36,620 nucleotides of DNA. It comes from Eubacteriales bacterium. Its GTDB lineage: Bacteria; Bacillota; Clostridia; Saccharofermentanales; DTU023. Positions 21,361 through 30,613 of this stretch are shown here, one piece after another. The DNA lies in assembly GCA_030532065.1 (NCBI GenBank), contig JAUNLW010000009.1, forward strand, positions 15,525-52,144. The letters are read 5' to 3'. The notes below the pieces were generated by a model. The model worked only from the letters and a program-made list of their open reading frames with translations, searched no databases and was not told where the DNA came from. Position 1 is the stretch's first letter; every line of letters starts with the position of its first letter. A program made the translations under genes and the position numbers.

Positions 21361-22548
21361 TTATAGATCAGAACCTGCTTCTTTGGTGGGAATGTTGACG
21401 TCTGTTTTCTGGATATGTTTGAGCAGGTTAGCGCGGAGGTCGCTCTCAATCTGCGCCAGTTCCAGCTCGGCGCTTTGACGGGCCTCACGACCTTGCTTTT
21501 GGATGGTCATGGTCTCGTCGATGGTCTCAATCAGGTCCTGGTTGACCTGCTTCAGAGTTTCGATATCCACGATGCCGCGCTGCGTTTCTTTGGCTACTTC
21601 CACCGTATTTTGCCTGAGCAGCTCCGAGTTTTCTTTCAGGAACTGGTTAGTGGTATCGGTGATCTTGCGGTTGAGTTCCAGCACGTTCTTTTGATTGCGG
21701 AGGCCCAGGGCAATGACAATCTGGTTCTTCCAGAGAGGCAAGGTATGGTTCAAAGCAGTTTGCACTTTGTCGATCAGGAGCTTGTCGTTGTTTTGGATGA
21801 GCCTGATCTGCGGCACGGTCTGCATGGCAATGGTCCGGCTCAGCTTGAGATTGTGGACCTTCTGCTCAAAGCGGTTGATGGTGTCCTCGAAATCCTTAAC
21901 CAGCTGGGCCGCCATTTGATCTTCGCTGGCCTGTGCTTCGGCCAGAAGTGCGGGAATTGTTACTTCACGGGCTTCCTTGACGATCTCTTCGCCGGCCTGG
22001 ATATAGAGTCCCAGCTCTTTGTAGTATGTCAGGTTTTTCTCAAACAGCGTGTCGAAGATGCCGATATCGCGCAGAAGCACATTGATGGATTCGTCAAGCT
22101 TGGCCTCAATCTTATCTACCTGCAACTCCACGGTCTCGTACTTAGCCATGAATTTACGAAGATTGTTGACCCAGGGTAGATGTGACCAGAAATTATCCTT
22201 ATTTAGGGATTGGATATCCAGAGAGCGGACGGATACGGAAAGGTCGGTCAAAGTATCGCCGATCTGGCCAGCATCTTTGCTCTGTACCTGAGCCAGGATC
22301 TGCTCTGAAAAATTGGTGAGCTGACGCTGAGCGCCGACACCATAGGTGACTACGTTTTGAGAATCTAGCAGGTTGACTTCTGCCTTGATGCTGTCGACTT
22401 TTTGCCGGTCTTCCGGGCTGAGTTCCCGGCTTTCGCGCTGCATGAGCGCTGCGTCGGCAAGCTCTTGCTGTTGCTTTAGCTCAGCTTCGGCGCTGTGACG
22501 GGCGGCTTGATTTTGCGCGAGATCCGCTAAACTGATTTTTTGGTTCAT
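21361..22548 (-). CDS. telA: TelA-family toxic anion resistance protein
   Basis: A 395-residue cytoplasmic protein of the TelA/YceH family (tellurite resistance, toxic anion resistance). It is largely helical, with extended coiled-coil-like segments and no membrane span, and it has the typical segments GVGAQRQLTNFSEQIL (about residues 71-86) and PLWKNQIVIALGLRNQKNV (about 272-290). Family members occur in metal and envelope stress modules, and their biochemical action is not settled. It is last in an operon with two solute-binding-type proteins and XpaC. A strong CAGGAGG precedes the ATG. The 20-bp gap to the preceding gene supports co-transcription. Confidence 0.92.
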   Translation of the reverse strand: MNQKISLADLAQNQAARHSAEAELKQQQELADAALMQRESRELSPEDRQKVDSIKAEVNLLDSQNVVTYGVGAQRQLTNFSEQILAQVQSKDAGQIGDTLTDLSVSVRSLDIQSLNKDNFWSHLPWVNNLRKFMAKYETVELQVDKIEAKLDESINVLLRDIGIFDTLFEKNLTYYKELGLYIQAGEEIVKEAREVTIPALLAEAQASEDQMAAQLVKDFEDTINRFEQKVHNLKLSRTIAMQTVPQIRLIQNNDKLLIDKVQTALNHTLPLWKNQIVIALGLRNQKNVLELNRKITDTTNQFLKENSELLRQNTVEVAKETQRGIVDIETLKQVNQDLIETIDETMTIQKQGREARQSAELELAQIESDLRANLLKHIQKTDVNIPTKEAGSDL

Positions 22549-22569
22549 AGCTTCCTCCTGTGTTGTTGG

Positions 22570-23643
22570 CTATTGAAAGTAGGAGATAATTGGCGTTATT
22601 GCGTCGTAGCCGGGAGCGGGCATTACTTTACGTATGCTTTCCGCGACACCGGAGACTTCTTTGAATTCGGCGACGGCATCTCCAGCGCCGGTGACACTGG
22701 TTCGGAAACCGTGGCCTTTCCAGGCAATAGCCTGGATTTCCGGATCCTTGAGCGCTTCCATAAGACGGGCGCCCTGCTCATCCAGAGCAATGAGTATGTG
22801 AGTGGACCAGACGGTGGGTTCGGGGTAAATGATAACCAGGTCCTGCTTGTGCTTGCCCCAAACTTCCGGCTCCATTTTGGATAGTTCCAACATCTGGTTT
22901 TCATAGCCGGCAGTGATCGTGCGGTCAGAGATTCCATTGCGCAGATAAAGTGAGAAGAGGTCTGAGGAGGAGACCGACATCACGCCCATCTTATTGAAGA
23001 CGTGCAGGAGTTCCTCAGAAATACCTTTGACCTCGTTAGCCTGTACGACCTGGCCTTTGTTCAGCATGTTGGCGACGAGCCCGGCGAACATATTGCCCGA
23101 GTTGGACTTAGAGGGGTCAGTGGTATGGATGAGAATGTCTCCCCAGAGATCAAGGCCTAAGTCCGACCATTGCTTGTCTTCCACGATCATGCGGATAAAA
23201 GGCTCTAATTCCAGATAGTAAACGCCGTCATCGGACGTAGCCGCTCCTTGCTGGACCAGCGCTTCCGCTACTGGCCGGAAAGAGTAGAGTACAATGGGTG
23301 TGGTAAAAATCATGTCATCTTTGTAGGGCGTGCCGTGCAAGGATTTATATAGCTCTAAGGCGGTTTGGGAAGAGGGCCAGAGGAAATTCATGCCGTCAAG
23401 ATCCGCCCTAACCATGTCCAGCGAGCCGGCCTTGCGAATATCCAGGCTGAGTTTGTAACGCTCGGACAAGATCTTTTCTACCTGCGGATCTTTAAGAAAG
23501 TTGATTTTCTCACCGCCGACAAAGCCAACGATTTTGGTCAGAGGTACCTGTTTACTTTGGAATACACTATAGCCAACAGCAATGCCGATGGCGACTAAAA
23601 GAATGATCAGCCCCGTGATCATACTGGTTTTTCTATTCTTCAC
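22570..23643 (-). CDS. Membrane-anchored solute-binding-like protein
   Basis: The 357-residue protein has an N-terminal membrane anchor (about residues 8-27, no lipobox cysteine) and an extracytoplasmic type 2 periplasmic-binding-like fold. Landmarks are KIVGFVGGEKINFLKDP near the start, the ligand-loop-like HTTDPSKSNSGNMF (about 188-201) and EPTVWSTHILIAL late. The DPSKSNSG segment resembles the N-terminal half of the VWA gene (SATQSNSGA), so the two binding domains are likely paralogous. No ABC permease or ATPase is adjacent, so it probably senses or presents a ligand rather than importing it. It is third in the operon, 14 bp after xpaC. Confidence 0.75.
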   Translation of the reverse strand: MKNRKTSMITGLIILLVAIGIAVGYSVFQSKQVPLTKIVGFVGGEKINFLKDPQVEKILSERYKLSLDIRKAGSLDMVRADLDGMNFLWPSSQTALELYKSLHGTPYKDDMIFTTPIVLYSFRPVAEALVQQGAATSDDGVYYLELEPFIRMIVEDKQWSDLGLDLWGDILIHTTDPSKSNSGNMFAGLVANMLNKGQVVQANEVKGISEELLHVFNKMGVMSVSSSDLFSLYLRNGISDRTITAGYENQMLELSKMEPEVWGKHKQDLVIIYPEPTVWSTHILIALDEQGARLMEALKDPEIQAIAWKGHGFRTSVTGAGDAVAEFKEVSGVAESIRKVMPAPGYDAITPIISYFQ

Positions 23644-23657
23644 AATGCTACCTCCAG

Positions 23658-24260
23658 CTAACCTTCCATTTTCAGATTGATCTTGAGAAGTTTGATATCT
23701 TCCTCAATGTCCATGAGATCGTTAGCGATAAGATTGGAGAATTGCTTCTCAAAGGCTTGGTTCAGTACCGGCATGGCTGCTTCGGTAGAGCGAGTTACCT
23801 GGCGTACTTCTTCTGTTTGCAGTTCGCTGGACTGGATCTTGAGATATTTTTCCAAGATGCCGCGTGCCGTATTCAGATAGTAAGAGAAAAAACGCCGTGC
23901 TAGGTTGATCTTGTCCGGCTCGTGACTGAGATATTCCAAAATTTTGGTGCCGGTCTTGTACAGTTTCCTGGCTTCGTTCTGGATATTGAGGTTGGTGATA
24001 CTACGACTGGCCTTGCGGATGGCTTCCATGTCCTCATAGGCGTCATCTAAAAGGGCGCGCAACTCATCGCCTTTCCGGTAATCTTCGATCACGATATTGC
24101 CGATCCTCAGCTTGGGCCTGGAGAGCAGATAGACCGCGAAATAGCTGAGCACAGACAATAGCGCGGCGACCAGAAGGCTCCACTTGAGTACAAAACCTAG
24201 GAGCGAGAAGATGCCCAAGGCGATCACAAGAGAGAGCAACACTTGTCCGCTTACTTTCAT
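23658..24260 (-). CDS. xpaC: XpaC-family membrane protein
   Basis: A 200-residue protein of the XpaC family (named from a 5-bromo-4-chloroindolyl phosphate hydrolysis phenotype in Bacillus). Two hydrophobic N-terminal segments (about residues 6-24 and 28-47) anchor a cytoplasmic helical domain (about 60-200) predicted to form coiled coils. XpaC and TelA are often encoded together, as here. The ATG lies 10 bp after the VWA gene stop, and the AGGAGG Shine-Dalgarno precedes it. No catalytic motif is evident, so enzymatic activity is doubtful. Confidence 0.85.
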   Translation of the reverse strand: MKVSGQVLLSLVIALGIFSLLGFVLKWSLLVAALLSVLSYFAVYLLSRPKLRIGNIVIEDYRKGDELRALLDDAYEDMEAIRKASRSITNLNIQNEARKLYKTGTKILEYLSHEPDKINLARRFFSYYLNTARGILEKYLKIQSSELQTEEVRQVTRSTEAAMPVLNQAFEKQFSNLIANDLMDIEEDIKLLKINLKMEG

Positions 24261-24270
24261 CGCTTACCTC

Positions 24271-25980
24271 CTAGTTGTAGCCTCTGACTTTTTGGAAGGC
24301 TTCGACTAAGTTGCCGCGGCCATCAAAGACACGCGCTCGGCTCATCTCGGCCAGTTTGTCCATATCTGCTTCCACCGCGTCGCCGAAGAGGATGGAAAAT
24401 ACTGGCACATCGATATCTGTCGCTTCGTAATATTCTTCCAATTCACCAAAACGGATGCCGGCGCTGGGCTGGCCGTCGGTCATGAGAATGATGGCCGGTG
24501 AATACAGGCTGAGATCTATCTGTGAGATCTCCTCCAAGGCTGCTTTTACCGCAGAATAAAGGGCAGTGCCACCTTCTGGCTGGTTGCTTTTGATTTCTGA
24601 GTAGAGATCTTCAAGGCCCTGACCACTTCCGGTAGCGCGTCCGATCAGGCCAACCTGGTCGCTGAAACGATAGAAGACGTTTACTTCTTTGCTGGAGGCC
24701 TGCAGGAGGTTTTGCCTGGCATTTTTCTCGATCATGATTGCTTCCAGAGCCTTGATTAGCTGCTCATTGCCTTCGCCGTACATGGAACCGGAGAAATCTA
24801 GCAAGTAGATGTTATAGGCGGGCTTTTTGAATTCAGACTGGTAGAGATCCAGGCTCTTTCTGATAACTTCCGCTTTGGGCATGCGCATCACGGTGAGGGT
24901 GCGTTCCAAATCGATACCCCAATCTGAGCGGAAAACAGATTCATATCCTTTAGGCGCGCTCAACATATCGGTACGGCGGCCGGTGGAACGGATAAAATCC
25001 TGGCTGTCCTCGGAGAGGAGATAGTTTTGCAGCTTTAAGAAGAGCTCTTCCTGTTCTTCCTGTTTGCGACCTGCTACCCCATTGTCTGCGACAAAACCGA
25101 GCGGTGAATCGGCCAGGCTCAGCCCGTCTTTGGGGTAGATGGCGCAGAGAGTCTCTTTGCCGGCTTCGCTCAAACGCTGATTAGCCGATATGACCAGGGC
25201 TTCGTAGTTGACCATGGCATCGTAGTTGCCGGAGACATAGAGATCTACCAGCCAATTGGAAGAGCCGGAGGAGCGTTCAACGCCGGAGAGCAACTCCGTG
25301 ATTTCCTTCTGTAAAGTCTCATCATCCAGGTCTTGTTCTTCAATGGTGGAGGGATTACCCAGAAGAGCATACAGGAAAGCCATGTAGGCCGAAGCGCCGG
25401 AATTGGACTGAGTGGCAGAGGTCATGGTAAAGCGTAATTTGCCGGCCTGGATAGCCTCCAGAATATCACGCACGAATACGTCTCGATCCTTAAAGCCTAA
25501 TTCCTCGGCCAGGCTGTCGCGAATGCCGAAGATAACCGGTGTTATGGAGATGGACTCCATGTCTTTAACGCGGTGTCCCTCATCTCCCAAAGCGATCCAG
25601 AGCGAGGAAGCTGGCCAAACCGCGTCATAAGGGAAAGTGTCGGACTGGAGCAGGCGCATGATGTCCAGTGAGCCTAAATAATCCACGCCTATCCTTACGC
25701 CTTCTTTTTGGGCAAAGCGATCCAGCAGCGGCTCTAAGGCTGAATTTTCGGAGCCGGAGACCAGGCTGAGTGTACTTTTGGCAGACTCCGGACCAAACTC
25801 GGCGGCATATTTTGTGTTACTGGACTTGGAGGAAGTGTTTCTTTCGTCATCACAGGCGGCCAGGGGCAAGCAAAGCCCGATGAGGACAAGTAAGCTGAGC
25901 AAGCTGGTCAGTAGAGGCCTGCGTTTTTTTGAAAACTGCTGTTGTTTCTGAGACTGAGATAAACAAGATTGACTGGTCAT
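24271..25980 (-). CDS. Lipoprotein with solute-binding domain fused to VWA domain
   Basis: A 569-residue lipoprotein and first gene of the TelA operon. A long basic N-terminus and hydrophobic core end in the lipobox LAAC (Cys about residue 44). A type 2 solute-binding domain follows (about 68-345, with SATQSNSGASAYMAF near 194). The C-terminus is a von Willebrand A domain (about 385-569) with an intact MIDAS: DFSGS (about residue 395), and MTDGQPSAG (about 495) supplying the distal acidic residue. GAGAGGAA precedes the ATG. The fusion suggests metal-dependent protein contact controlled by a captured ligand. The operon lacks a permease, so sensing or assembly fits better than transport. Confidence 0.87.
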   Translation of the reverse strand: MTSQSCLSQSQKQQQFSKKRRPLLTSLLSLLVLIGLCLPLAACDDERNTSSKSSNTKYAAEFGPESAKSTLSLVSGSENSALEPLLDRFAQKEGVRIGVDYLGSLDIMRLLQSDTFPYDAVWPASSLWIALGDEGHRVKDMESISITPVIFGIRDSLAEELGFKDRDVFVRDILEAIQAGKLRFTMTSATQSNSGASAYMAFLYALLGNPSTIEEQDLDDETLQKEITELLSGVERSSGSSNWLVDLYVSGNYDAMVNYEALVISANQRLSEAGKETLCAIYPKDGLSLADSPLGFVADNGVAGRKQEEQEELFLKLQNYLLSEDSQDFIRSTGRRTDMLSAPKGYESVFRSDWGIDLERTLTVMRMPKAEVIRKSLDLYQSEFKKPAYNIYLLDFSGSMYGEGNEQLIKALEAIMIEKNARQNLLQASSKEVNVFYRFSDQVGLIGRATGSGQGLEDLYSEIKSNQPEGGTALYSAVKAALEEISQIDLSLYSPAIILMTDGQPSAGIRFGELEEYYEATDIDVPVFSILFGDAVEADMDKLAEMSRARVFDGRGNLVEAFQKVRGYN

Positions 25981-26142
25981 AAATTCCTCTCAAACCGGCC
26001 GCATCGCGACAAAGGACGGCCCAGGGCTAAAGCAACTGATTGATCTTTACTTCTTAAATCAACTCCATTCTATTACCCGGACGTTTTGTACAAATGAGGA
26101 GCTGATTAGCGGCAAGTAAAATGGTCTGTTTGTAAAAGCAAA

Positions 26143-26251
26143 GGCAGCGCAGCTGCCGACCTGTCTGTTGATGCTACGGAGGGTAATATTTTACATGTAA
26201 ATAAAAGGTCCTCTCGGCGAATATGTTAAAATTACTTTTCATATGTGAAAA
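26143..26251. promoter_or_regulatory. Palindromes in the divergent control region
   Basis: The 324-bp divergent gap between the VWA gene and the ABC-2 ATPase has no gene. It holds a small hairpin (GGCAGC/GCTGCC, 26143-26157), a perfect 12-bp palindrome TTTACATGTAAA (26190-26201), and TTTTCATATGTGAAAA (26236-26251), which has 6-bp perfect arms. Between the last two, TGTTAAAAT (26224-26232) resembles an extended -10 for the plus-strand exporter. The palindromes are placed where repressor or activator sites would be expected. Confidence 0.45.
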
Positions 26252-26304
26252 CACAGGTTTAAGCTTGGCTATTGCCAGTTTTATATTAGGAGGTAAGCCC
26301 TTAG

Positions 26305-27321
26305 ATGGCATTCGTTGAAATTAAATCTTTATCCAAGAAGTTCCAAGATAAACAAGTTTTAGACAAGATCAGCTTTTCTATTGATAAAGGCGAATTTATG
26401 GGCCTGGTCGGCCCTAATGGAGCCGGCAAAACTACACTGATAAATCTCATGATGGGCCTTTTGCCTGCCGATGAAGGCGAGGTCCTCCTAGATGGCTGCC
26501 CCATGGCGCATAACGACTTGGCTCTCAAGCAGAGGATAGCCTATGTGCCCCAGGAACTGGCCTTGTATAAGGATTCCAGCTGCTGGGAAAACCTGATTTA
26601 CTTTGCGACGCTTTACAATCTGTTTGGCCAGGAGCGCAAACAAAAGGCGGAGAAAGCTCTGGAAGTGGTTGGCCTGACGGCTGAGCGCAATACTAAAGTC
26701 AAAAAACTGTCTGGCGGTATGGCGCGCCGACTTAACCTGGCCTGTGCCATCATGCACGAGCCGGAATTTTTGATCCTGGATGAGCCGACGGTCGGCATTG
26801 ATGCCCAGTCACGTAATTTTATTTTTGAGTACCTGGAAGCGATCAACGCTCAAGGAGTAACTATTCTTTACACTTCTCACTATATGGAAGAGATTGAAAA
26901 GCTCTGCGACCGGGTCTTTATTATCGATAAGGGGCAGGAAGTAGCCTGTGGCACTCAAGATCAGATCCGTGGCCTGGTGGCGGATACGCGTAAAATCGAT
27001 TTTGTTTTTGCCAGCCCCTTAAGTCAGGAAAAACTTGCCAGCCTGAGCGCTTTCCCTGGTGTTAAGGAGCTTACAGTTGATGCAGAGAAGAAGGGCGAAG
27101 CCAAGTCGGAGCTAGTCGGAGAAAAACTGGCTCAAGCTGCCCAGGCAGCAGACGCCAAAACGGCAGACCACTTGCAAGTGGAGATCATTGCCGCTGCATT
27201 TTCACTTAACGATTTCCTGCAAGCACTGGAACAAGATACGGAGATTCTCTCTATCGATTATCGCCGAGTAAGTTTGGAAGAAGTTTTTCTGGCTCTCACC
27301 GGCAGAGAACTGCGGGCCTAG
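26305..27321 (+). CDS. ABC-2 exporter ATPase
   Basis: A 338-residue ATPase of the drug/lipid/peptide exporter class. It has Walker A (GPNGAGKTT), the Q-loop (AYVPQELALYKDSSCWEN), signature LSGGMARRLNLACA, Walker B (LILDEPTVGID) and the switch histidine (TSHYMEE). A C-terminal domain contains an unusual Lys/Glu/Ala-rich insertion of about 35 residues (about 255-290). AGGAGG lies 11 bases before the ATG, a slightly long spacing. Two permeases follow directly, so it is the motor of a heteromeric exporter. Confidence 0.93.
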   Translation: MAFVEIKSLSKKFQDKQVLDKISFSIDKGEFMGLVGPNGAGKTTLINLMMGLLPADEGEVLLDGCPMAHNDLALKQRIAYVPQELALYKDSSCWENLIYFATLYNLFGQERKQKAEKALEVVGLTAERNTKVKKLSGGMARRLNLACAIMHEPEFLILDEPTVGIDAQSRNFIFEYLEAINAQGVTILYTSHYMEEIEKLCDRVFIIDKGQEVACGTQDQIRGLVADTRKIDFVFASPLSQEKLASLSAFPGVKELTVDAEKKGEAKSELVGEKLAQAAQAADAKTADHLQVEIIAAAFSLNDFLQALEQDTEILSIDYRRVSLEEVFLALTGRELRA

Positions 27322-27330
27322 GGGGACGGC

Positions 27331-28500
27331 ATGAGCGGAACAAAAAAACTTTTCTCCCTGATGGGGTCCATGCTCTACCTAAGCCGTAGTCAGCTCAAGA
27401 ATCTGCTGCTCAGTTACGTGCTTTTACCACTGATCCTGGCCACCTTTATGTTGGCTCTGATTGGTGGGCTGTCTACTTCTGAAAGTGTAAATATTCGCCT
27501 GGAACTGCAAGATGAAGACCAAAGCCTAATGTCTGATGTCTTGCGCCAGGCTATTGAGCAATCTGGTTTTATAACCTTAAGCTCGGATGCCAAACTGCAT
27601 CTGAAAGTACCACAAGGTTTTGCCGAGCGCCTGGGTACGGACGATCCGATCTTTCCCGAGCTGTCAGCTGACTCCAGAGACCAGGCACTGGAAGTAAATC
27701 TGGTCCAGTCGCTGCTAGACCAGGTGGGACGTGAGTTGCGTTTTGCGGCGCGGCTGGAGCAAGAGTTATCCAAGGCTGATCTAAAACCGCAAGAACTGCT
27801 GAGCTTCTCAGAGCAGGTGAACGAGCTAACGGAGGATGTGCCTGAGCTTTTCCAGGTTGAAAAAGTAGATAATTCCGGCAACCTGGGCCTTGTGTCACAA
27901 ATGCGCGAAGACATCGCCGCTACTTATATGGTTTACATCATTGTGGTACTGGCCTTTTCCATCAGCAGCGCCAGAGTTGTGGAGCGCGAAAGCGGCCTCC
28001 TTAAGCGATCGGCATCAGTACCTACTTCCAGCTTCCAATACGTGCTGGCTGACTATTTGACATATATCGTATATAGCCTGCTCTTCTGCCTGGTCTACCT
28101 GATTGTCATGCGCCTAGCCCACGGAGTGCTGGCGGGCTCGCTCTTGCTCTATCTTGTAATCATGGGCATGGCTAGCTGCTTTTTCCTGGGCCTGGTCATG
28201 TTCCTTTCGGTCCTGATCAGGAAAGATCAGGTTTTCCAGTCGGTCATGGGCCTGGTAATGTTCGTCTATATCCTCATGGCGACTTTCTCTTCCATGGCTA
28301 AACCTGGTGCGTCTTCAGACTGGATGTTGGGCTTGGCTGATGTCCGGCCGGACAAACTGATCTTGGACGCTTGCCGCCACGTGAGATTGGGCACACTCAC
28401 TTTTGCTGATCTTGCTACTAATCTGATTCTGGCCGCCATTGGCCTGGCTCTGGTGCTTGTGGGAGCCGCGATTCGGTCCGGCAGAAAGGAGAAGATCTAA
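27331..28500 (+). CDS. ABC-2 exporter permease A
   Basis: The 389-residue permease has the ABC-2 plan: an N-terminal membrane helix (about 22-45), an extracytoplasmic domain of about 150 residues, then five or six C-terminal helices (from about residue 200). It starts 9 bp after the ATPase stop, behind AGGGGGA, and its stop overlaps the next gene start in TAATG. It most likely heterodimerises with permease B. The transported compound is unknown; self-protection export of an antimicrobial or lipid is typical of the family. Confidence 0.88.
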   Translation: MSGTKKLFSLMGSMLYLSRSQLKNLLLSYVLLPLILATFMLALIGGLSTSESVNIRLELQDEDQSLMSDVLRQAIEQSGFITLSSDAKLHLKVPQGFAERLGTDDPIFPELSADSRDQALEVNLVQSLLDQVGRELRFAARLEQELSKADLKPQELLSFSEQVNELTEDVPELFQVEKVDNSGNLGLVSQMREDIAATYMVYIIVVLAFSISSARVVERESGLLKRSASVPTSSFQYVLADYLTYIVYSLLFCLVYLIVMRLAHGVLAGSLLLYLVIMGMASCFFLGLVMFLSVLIRKDQVFQSVMGLVMFVYILMATFSSMAKPGASSDWMLGLADVRPDKLILDACRHVRLGTLTFADLATNLILAAIGLALVLVGAAIRSGRKEKI

Positions 28501-29594
28501 TGCGTAAAATATGGGAACTAGCCAAACTCAATTTTGGCCGTGATTTTTCTATTAATCTGTTCTCTGCTTTCCTCTTTCCTTTTCTCATGCTGGTCTTGCC
28601 CGGCATTATCGGCCAGGGCGAGGTGACTACAGAGAGCTTTAGTTATGCTGTGGTAAATGAAGATCAGGGGCAGGAAGCTGCCGACCTCCTGGCGGATTAT
28701 CCCGCGAGACATCAATTCACAATCTTAGATAGGGACGAAGCCCAGGCACAGCTATTAGACGAAAAAATCCAAGTCTATTTTGTGCTTCCAGCCAACTTCA
28801 GCTCGCAGTTAGCTGACAAAAAACTCCCACAGATTGAGGTCAAGACAGTAGATGTAGATGCCTGGAACGGCGTGGCTCCGGATTTCGTGATCTATATGCA
28901 GGAAGCAATTAGAGAAAAAGTTCTGTCTGAGATGCTGGCAGAAGCAGGTGTCCAGGATATTGACCTGAATACTGACTGGCACACTGAGCAGGTTACGAAA
29001 GACGCGGAATATGAAGAAGCCAAACATCTAACTCTGATGGCTGGTTTCTCCATCTTCTACGGCGCTTCCATTTACATAGCCAGCCTGGTGCAACGCAAAA
29101 AAGAGCGAGTCTTCTATCGGGGTGTATCCAGCCCCACCAGCCCTGCCAAACTCCTGGCAGCCAGCTTATTACCGATAGGCCTGGCACAGTTCGTGGGCAT
29201 TACGCTCGTGCTTTTGCTGTACCGTTTCCTGGTAAATACCGCCTTCTCCTGGCTGATCTTGGGACGTATGGTCCTAATCTCTCTGGCACTTTGCCTCCTT
29301 GCGCTGAGCCTGCAGATTTTGGCCCTGCGGATCTTTAAAGAGTCAGGGCTGGCTGTCAGTTCCGGCATGTTCCTGAGTCTGGCCTTCTTTGCCCTGGGCT
29401 TTTTGGAAGCACTTAAGCCGGTCCTGGGTGACGTACCGGAGGCCGTCTTTGCTTTGGTTTACCTCTCACCCTTCCACTGGGCGATTGCAGCCATTGATGG
29501 TAATTTACTGATACAGCTCTTACCGCTCTTTTTGGGCGCTGTCCTGATCTTCAGCTTGTCAGTTAAAAGCCCTGAGAAATTCCTTTACGAATAG
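28500..29594 (+). CDS. ABC-2 exporter permease B
   Basis: The 364-residue second permease has the same plan as its neighbour: an N-terminal helix (about 15-35), an extracytoplasmic domain (about 40-170), then six hydrophobic segments to the C-terminus, the last near residue 340. Its start overlaps the stop of permease A by one base (TAATG), so subunit levels are coupled. It is the last gene of the exporter operon, which ends at the bidirectional hairpin at 29645-29682. Confidence 0.88.
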   Translation: MRKIWELAKLNFGRDFSINLFSAFLFPFLMLVLPGIIGQGEVTTESFSYAVVNEDQGQEAADLLADYPARHQFTILDRDEAQAQLLDEKIQVYFVLPANFSSQLADKKLPQIEVKTVDVDAWNGVAPDFVIYMQEAIREKVLSEMLAEAGVQDIDLNTDWHTEQVTKDAEYEEAKHLTLMAGFSIFYGASIYIASLVQRKKERVFYRGVSSPTSPAKLLAASLLPIGLAQFVGITLVLLLYRFLVNTAFSWLILGRMVLISLALCLLALSLQILALRIFKESGLAVSSGMFLSLAFFALGFLEALKPVLGDVPEAVFALVYLSPFHWAIAAIDGNLLIQLLPLFLGAVLIFSLSVKSPEKFLYE

Positions 29595-29644
29595 GCTCTT
29601 GTGCCGGCATCTAGCAGTCTTGGCATAGCCAAAAATGATTAACT

Positions 29645-29682
29645 AAAAAAGGCGGGAACTGATAAGTAGCTCCCGCCTTTTT
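29645..29682. terminator. Bidirectional intrinsic terminator
   Basis: GGCGGGA and TCCCGCC form a 7-bp perfect GC-rich stem (29651-29677). It is flanked by AAAAAA on the left and TTTTT on the right, so it can stop transcription from both the plus-strand exporter operon and the convergent minus-strand TPM operon. Confidence 0.9.
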
Positions 29683-29720
29683 GAAAAGGTATTTTGCTCG
29701 TATCCGAACAATCTGATCCG

Positions 29721-30602
29721 TTAGAACTTCCGGCCACTGCCTCCACCGTGAGTACGACCAGAACGGCTGGTGAAGGTAGTTGTTGTGGTGCGTGAGCTTC
29801 TGGAAGAGCTCGAGGAATTGGAAGTCGCTACCGGAATATGACGTACACGACGCTTGAGCAGTTGATCGATAGGATCAGTAAAAGCCAGTAGGCTGTTGGC
29901 TGCGAAATTATAACCCAGCTTACGAAACTGCGGCTTATAGGAATCCCTGGTTCTCAAGACATAGCCGCCGCCAGCGATAAAAGCAATGATGGCGGAGATC
30001 AGGCCCTCGACTGGGCTGATCTTATTTTCTGGGATTGTTTCTTCGGCGACGCGTCTGTGGCCGGCTACTACGCCGCGCTCGACTAATTCATCAAGTCTTT
30101 GGCGCACATCCAGGCCAACCCGCGCGTAATAACCTTCTACCAGGTTATCCCAGGCAGCGTCGTAAACGGTCTCTTCATCGTAATCGGTCACAATGTCGAT
30201 CAGGCTGCCGGAGGTTACTAGGTTGAGTTCTCGGTTTTCCAGGTCCAGGAGCAGGATAGCGCCATTGGCCGGATCTTCCGGAAAGAGCTCGTCATAGAAA
30301 TCGGCAGCATAGTCACGCGTGGCCTTGCCCTGCATGTTGTTGGAAATAACATAGATGAGATTCTGGCCGGTACGTTGAGTAAAGTCGCTGAAATCACTTT
30401 CCAGGCTATTGATCTCTTGCGGAGTAAGCTCTTCCGCCAGATCAAAGATATGACGATAGTTCTCCTCAGCCGGAGCTACGCTGCCTTCAGCGGCTATGAG
30501 TCCATGGCCTGGTATGGGGGATAGACAGGAGACAAGCAAGGCCAGCAGGAGACAAAAGCCTGCCAGGGCCAGTTGGTGCCTGGACTGTTGAAACTTACGC
30601 AT
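29721..30602 (-). CDS. TPM-domain membrane protein (YdjH-like)
   Basis: The 293-residue protein starts with a signal or anchor sequence (about residues 12-33). A TPM domain follows (about 45-185), including ITPQEINSLESDFSDF-type opening sequence (here LTPQEINSLESDFSDF) and GAILLLDLENRELNLVTSG (about 118-136). A second membrane segment (about 205-225) precedes a Ser/Thr/Arg/Gly-rich tail ending in GGGSGRKF. TPM domains occur in stress-response and photosystem-repair proteins. It is the last gene in a TPM/zinc-ribbon/SPFH operon like Bacillus ydjGHI. GGAGGTGG lies just upstream of the ATG and the gap to the preceding gene is 11 bp. Confidence 0.85.
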   Translation of the reverse strand: MRKFQQSRHQLALAGFCLLLALLVSCLSPIPGHGLIAAEGSVAPAEENYRHIFDLAEELTPQEINSLESDFSDFTQRTGQNLIYVISNNMQGKATRDYAADFYDELFPEDPANGAILLLDLENRELNLVTSGSLIDIVTDYDEETVYDAAWDNLVEGYYARVGLDVRQRLDELVERGVVAGHRRVAEETIPENKISPVEGLISAIIAFIAGGGYVLRTRDSYKPQFRKLGYNFAANSLLAFTDPIDQLLKRRVRHIPVATSNSSSSSRSSRTTTTTFTSRSGRTHGGGSGRKF

Positions 30603-30613
30603 AAGACCACCTC

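Noticed and set aside
21415..22179. Plus-strand 254-codon reading frame
   Set aside because: It lies wholly antisense to telA, which has strong family identity and a good ribosome site. The antisense product is a shadow of coding bias.
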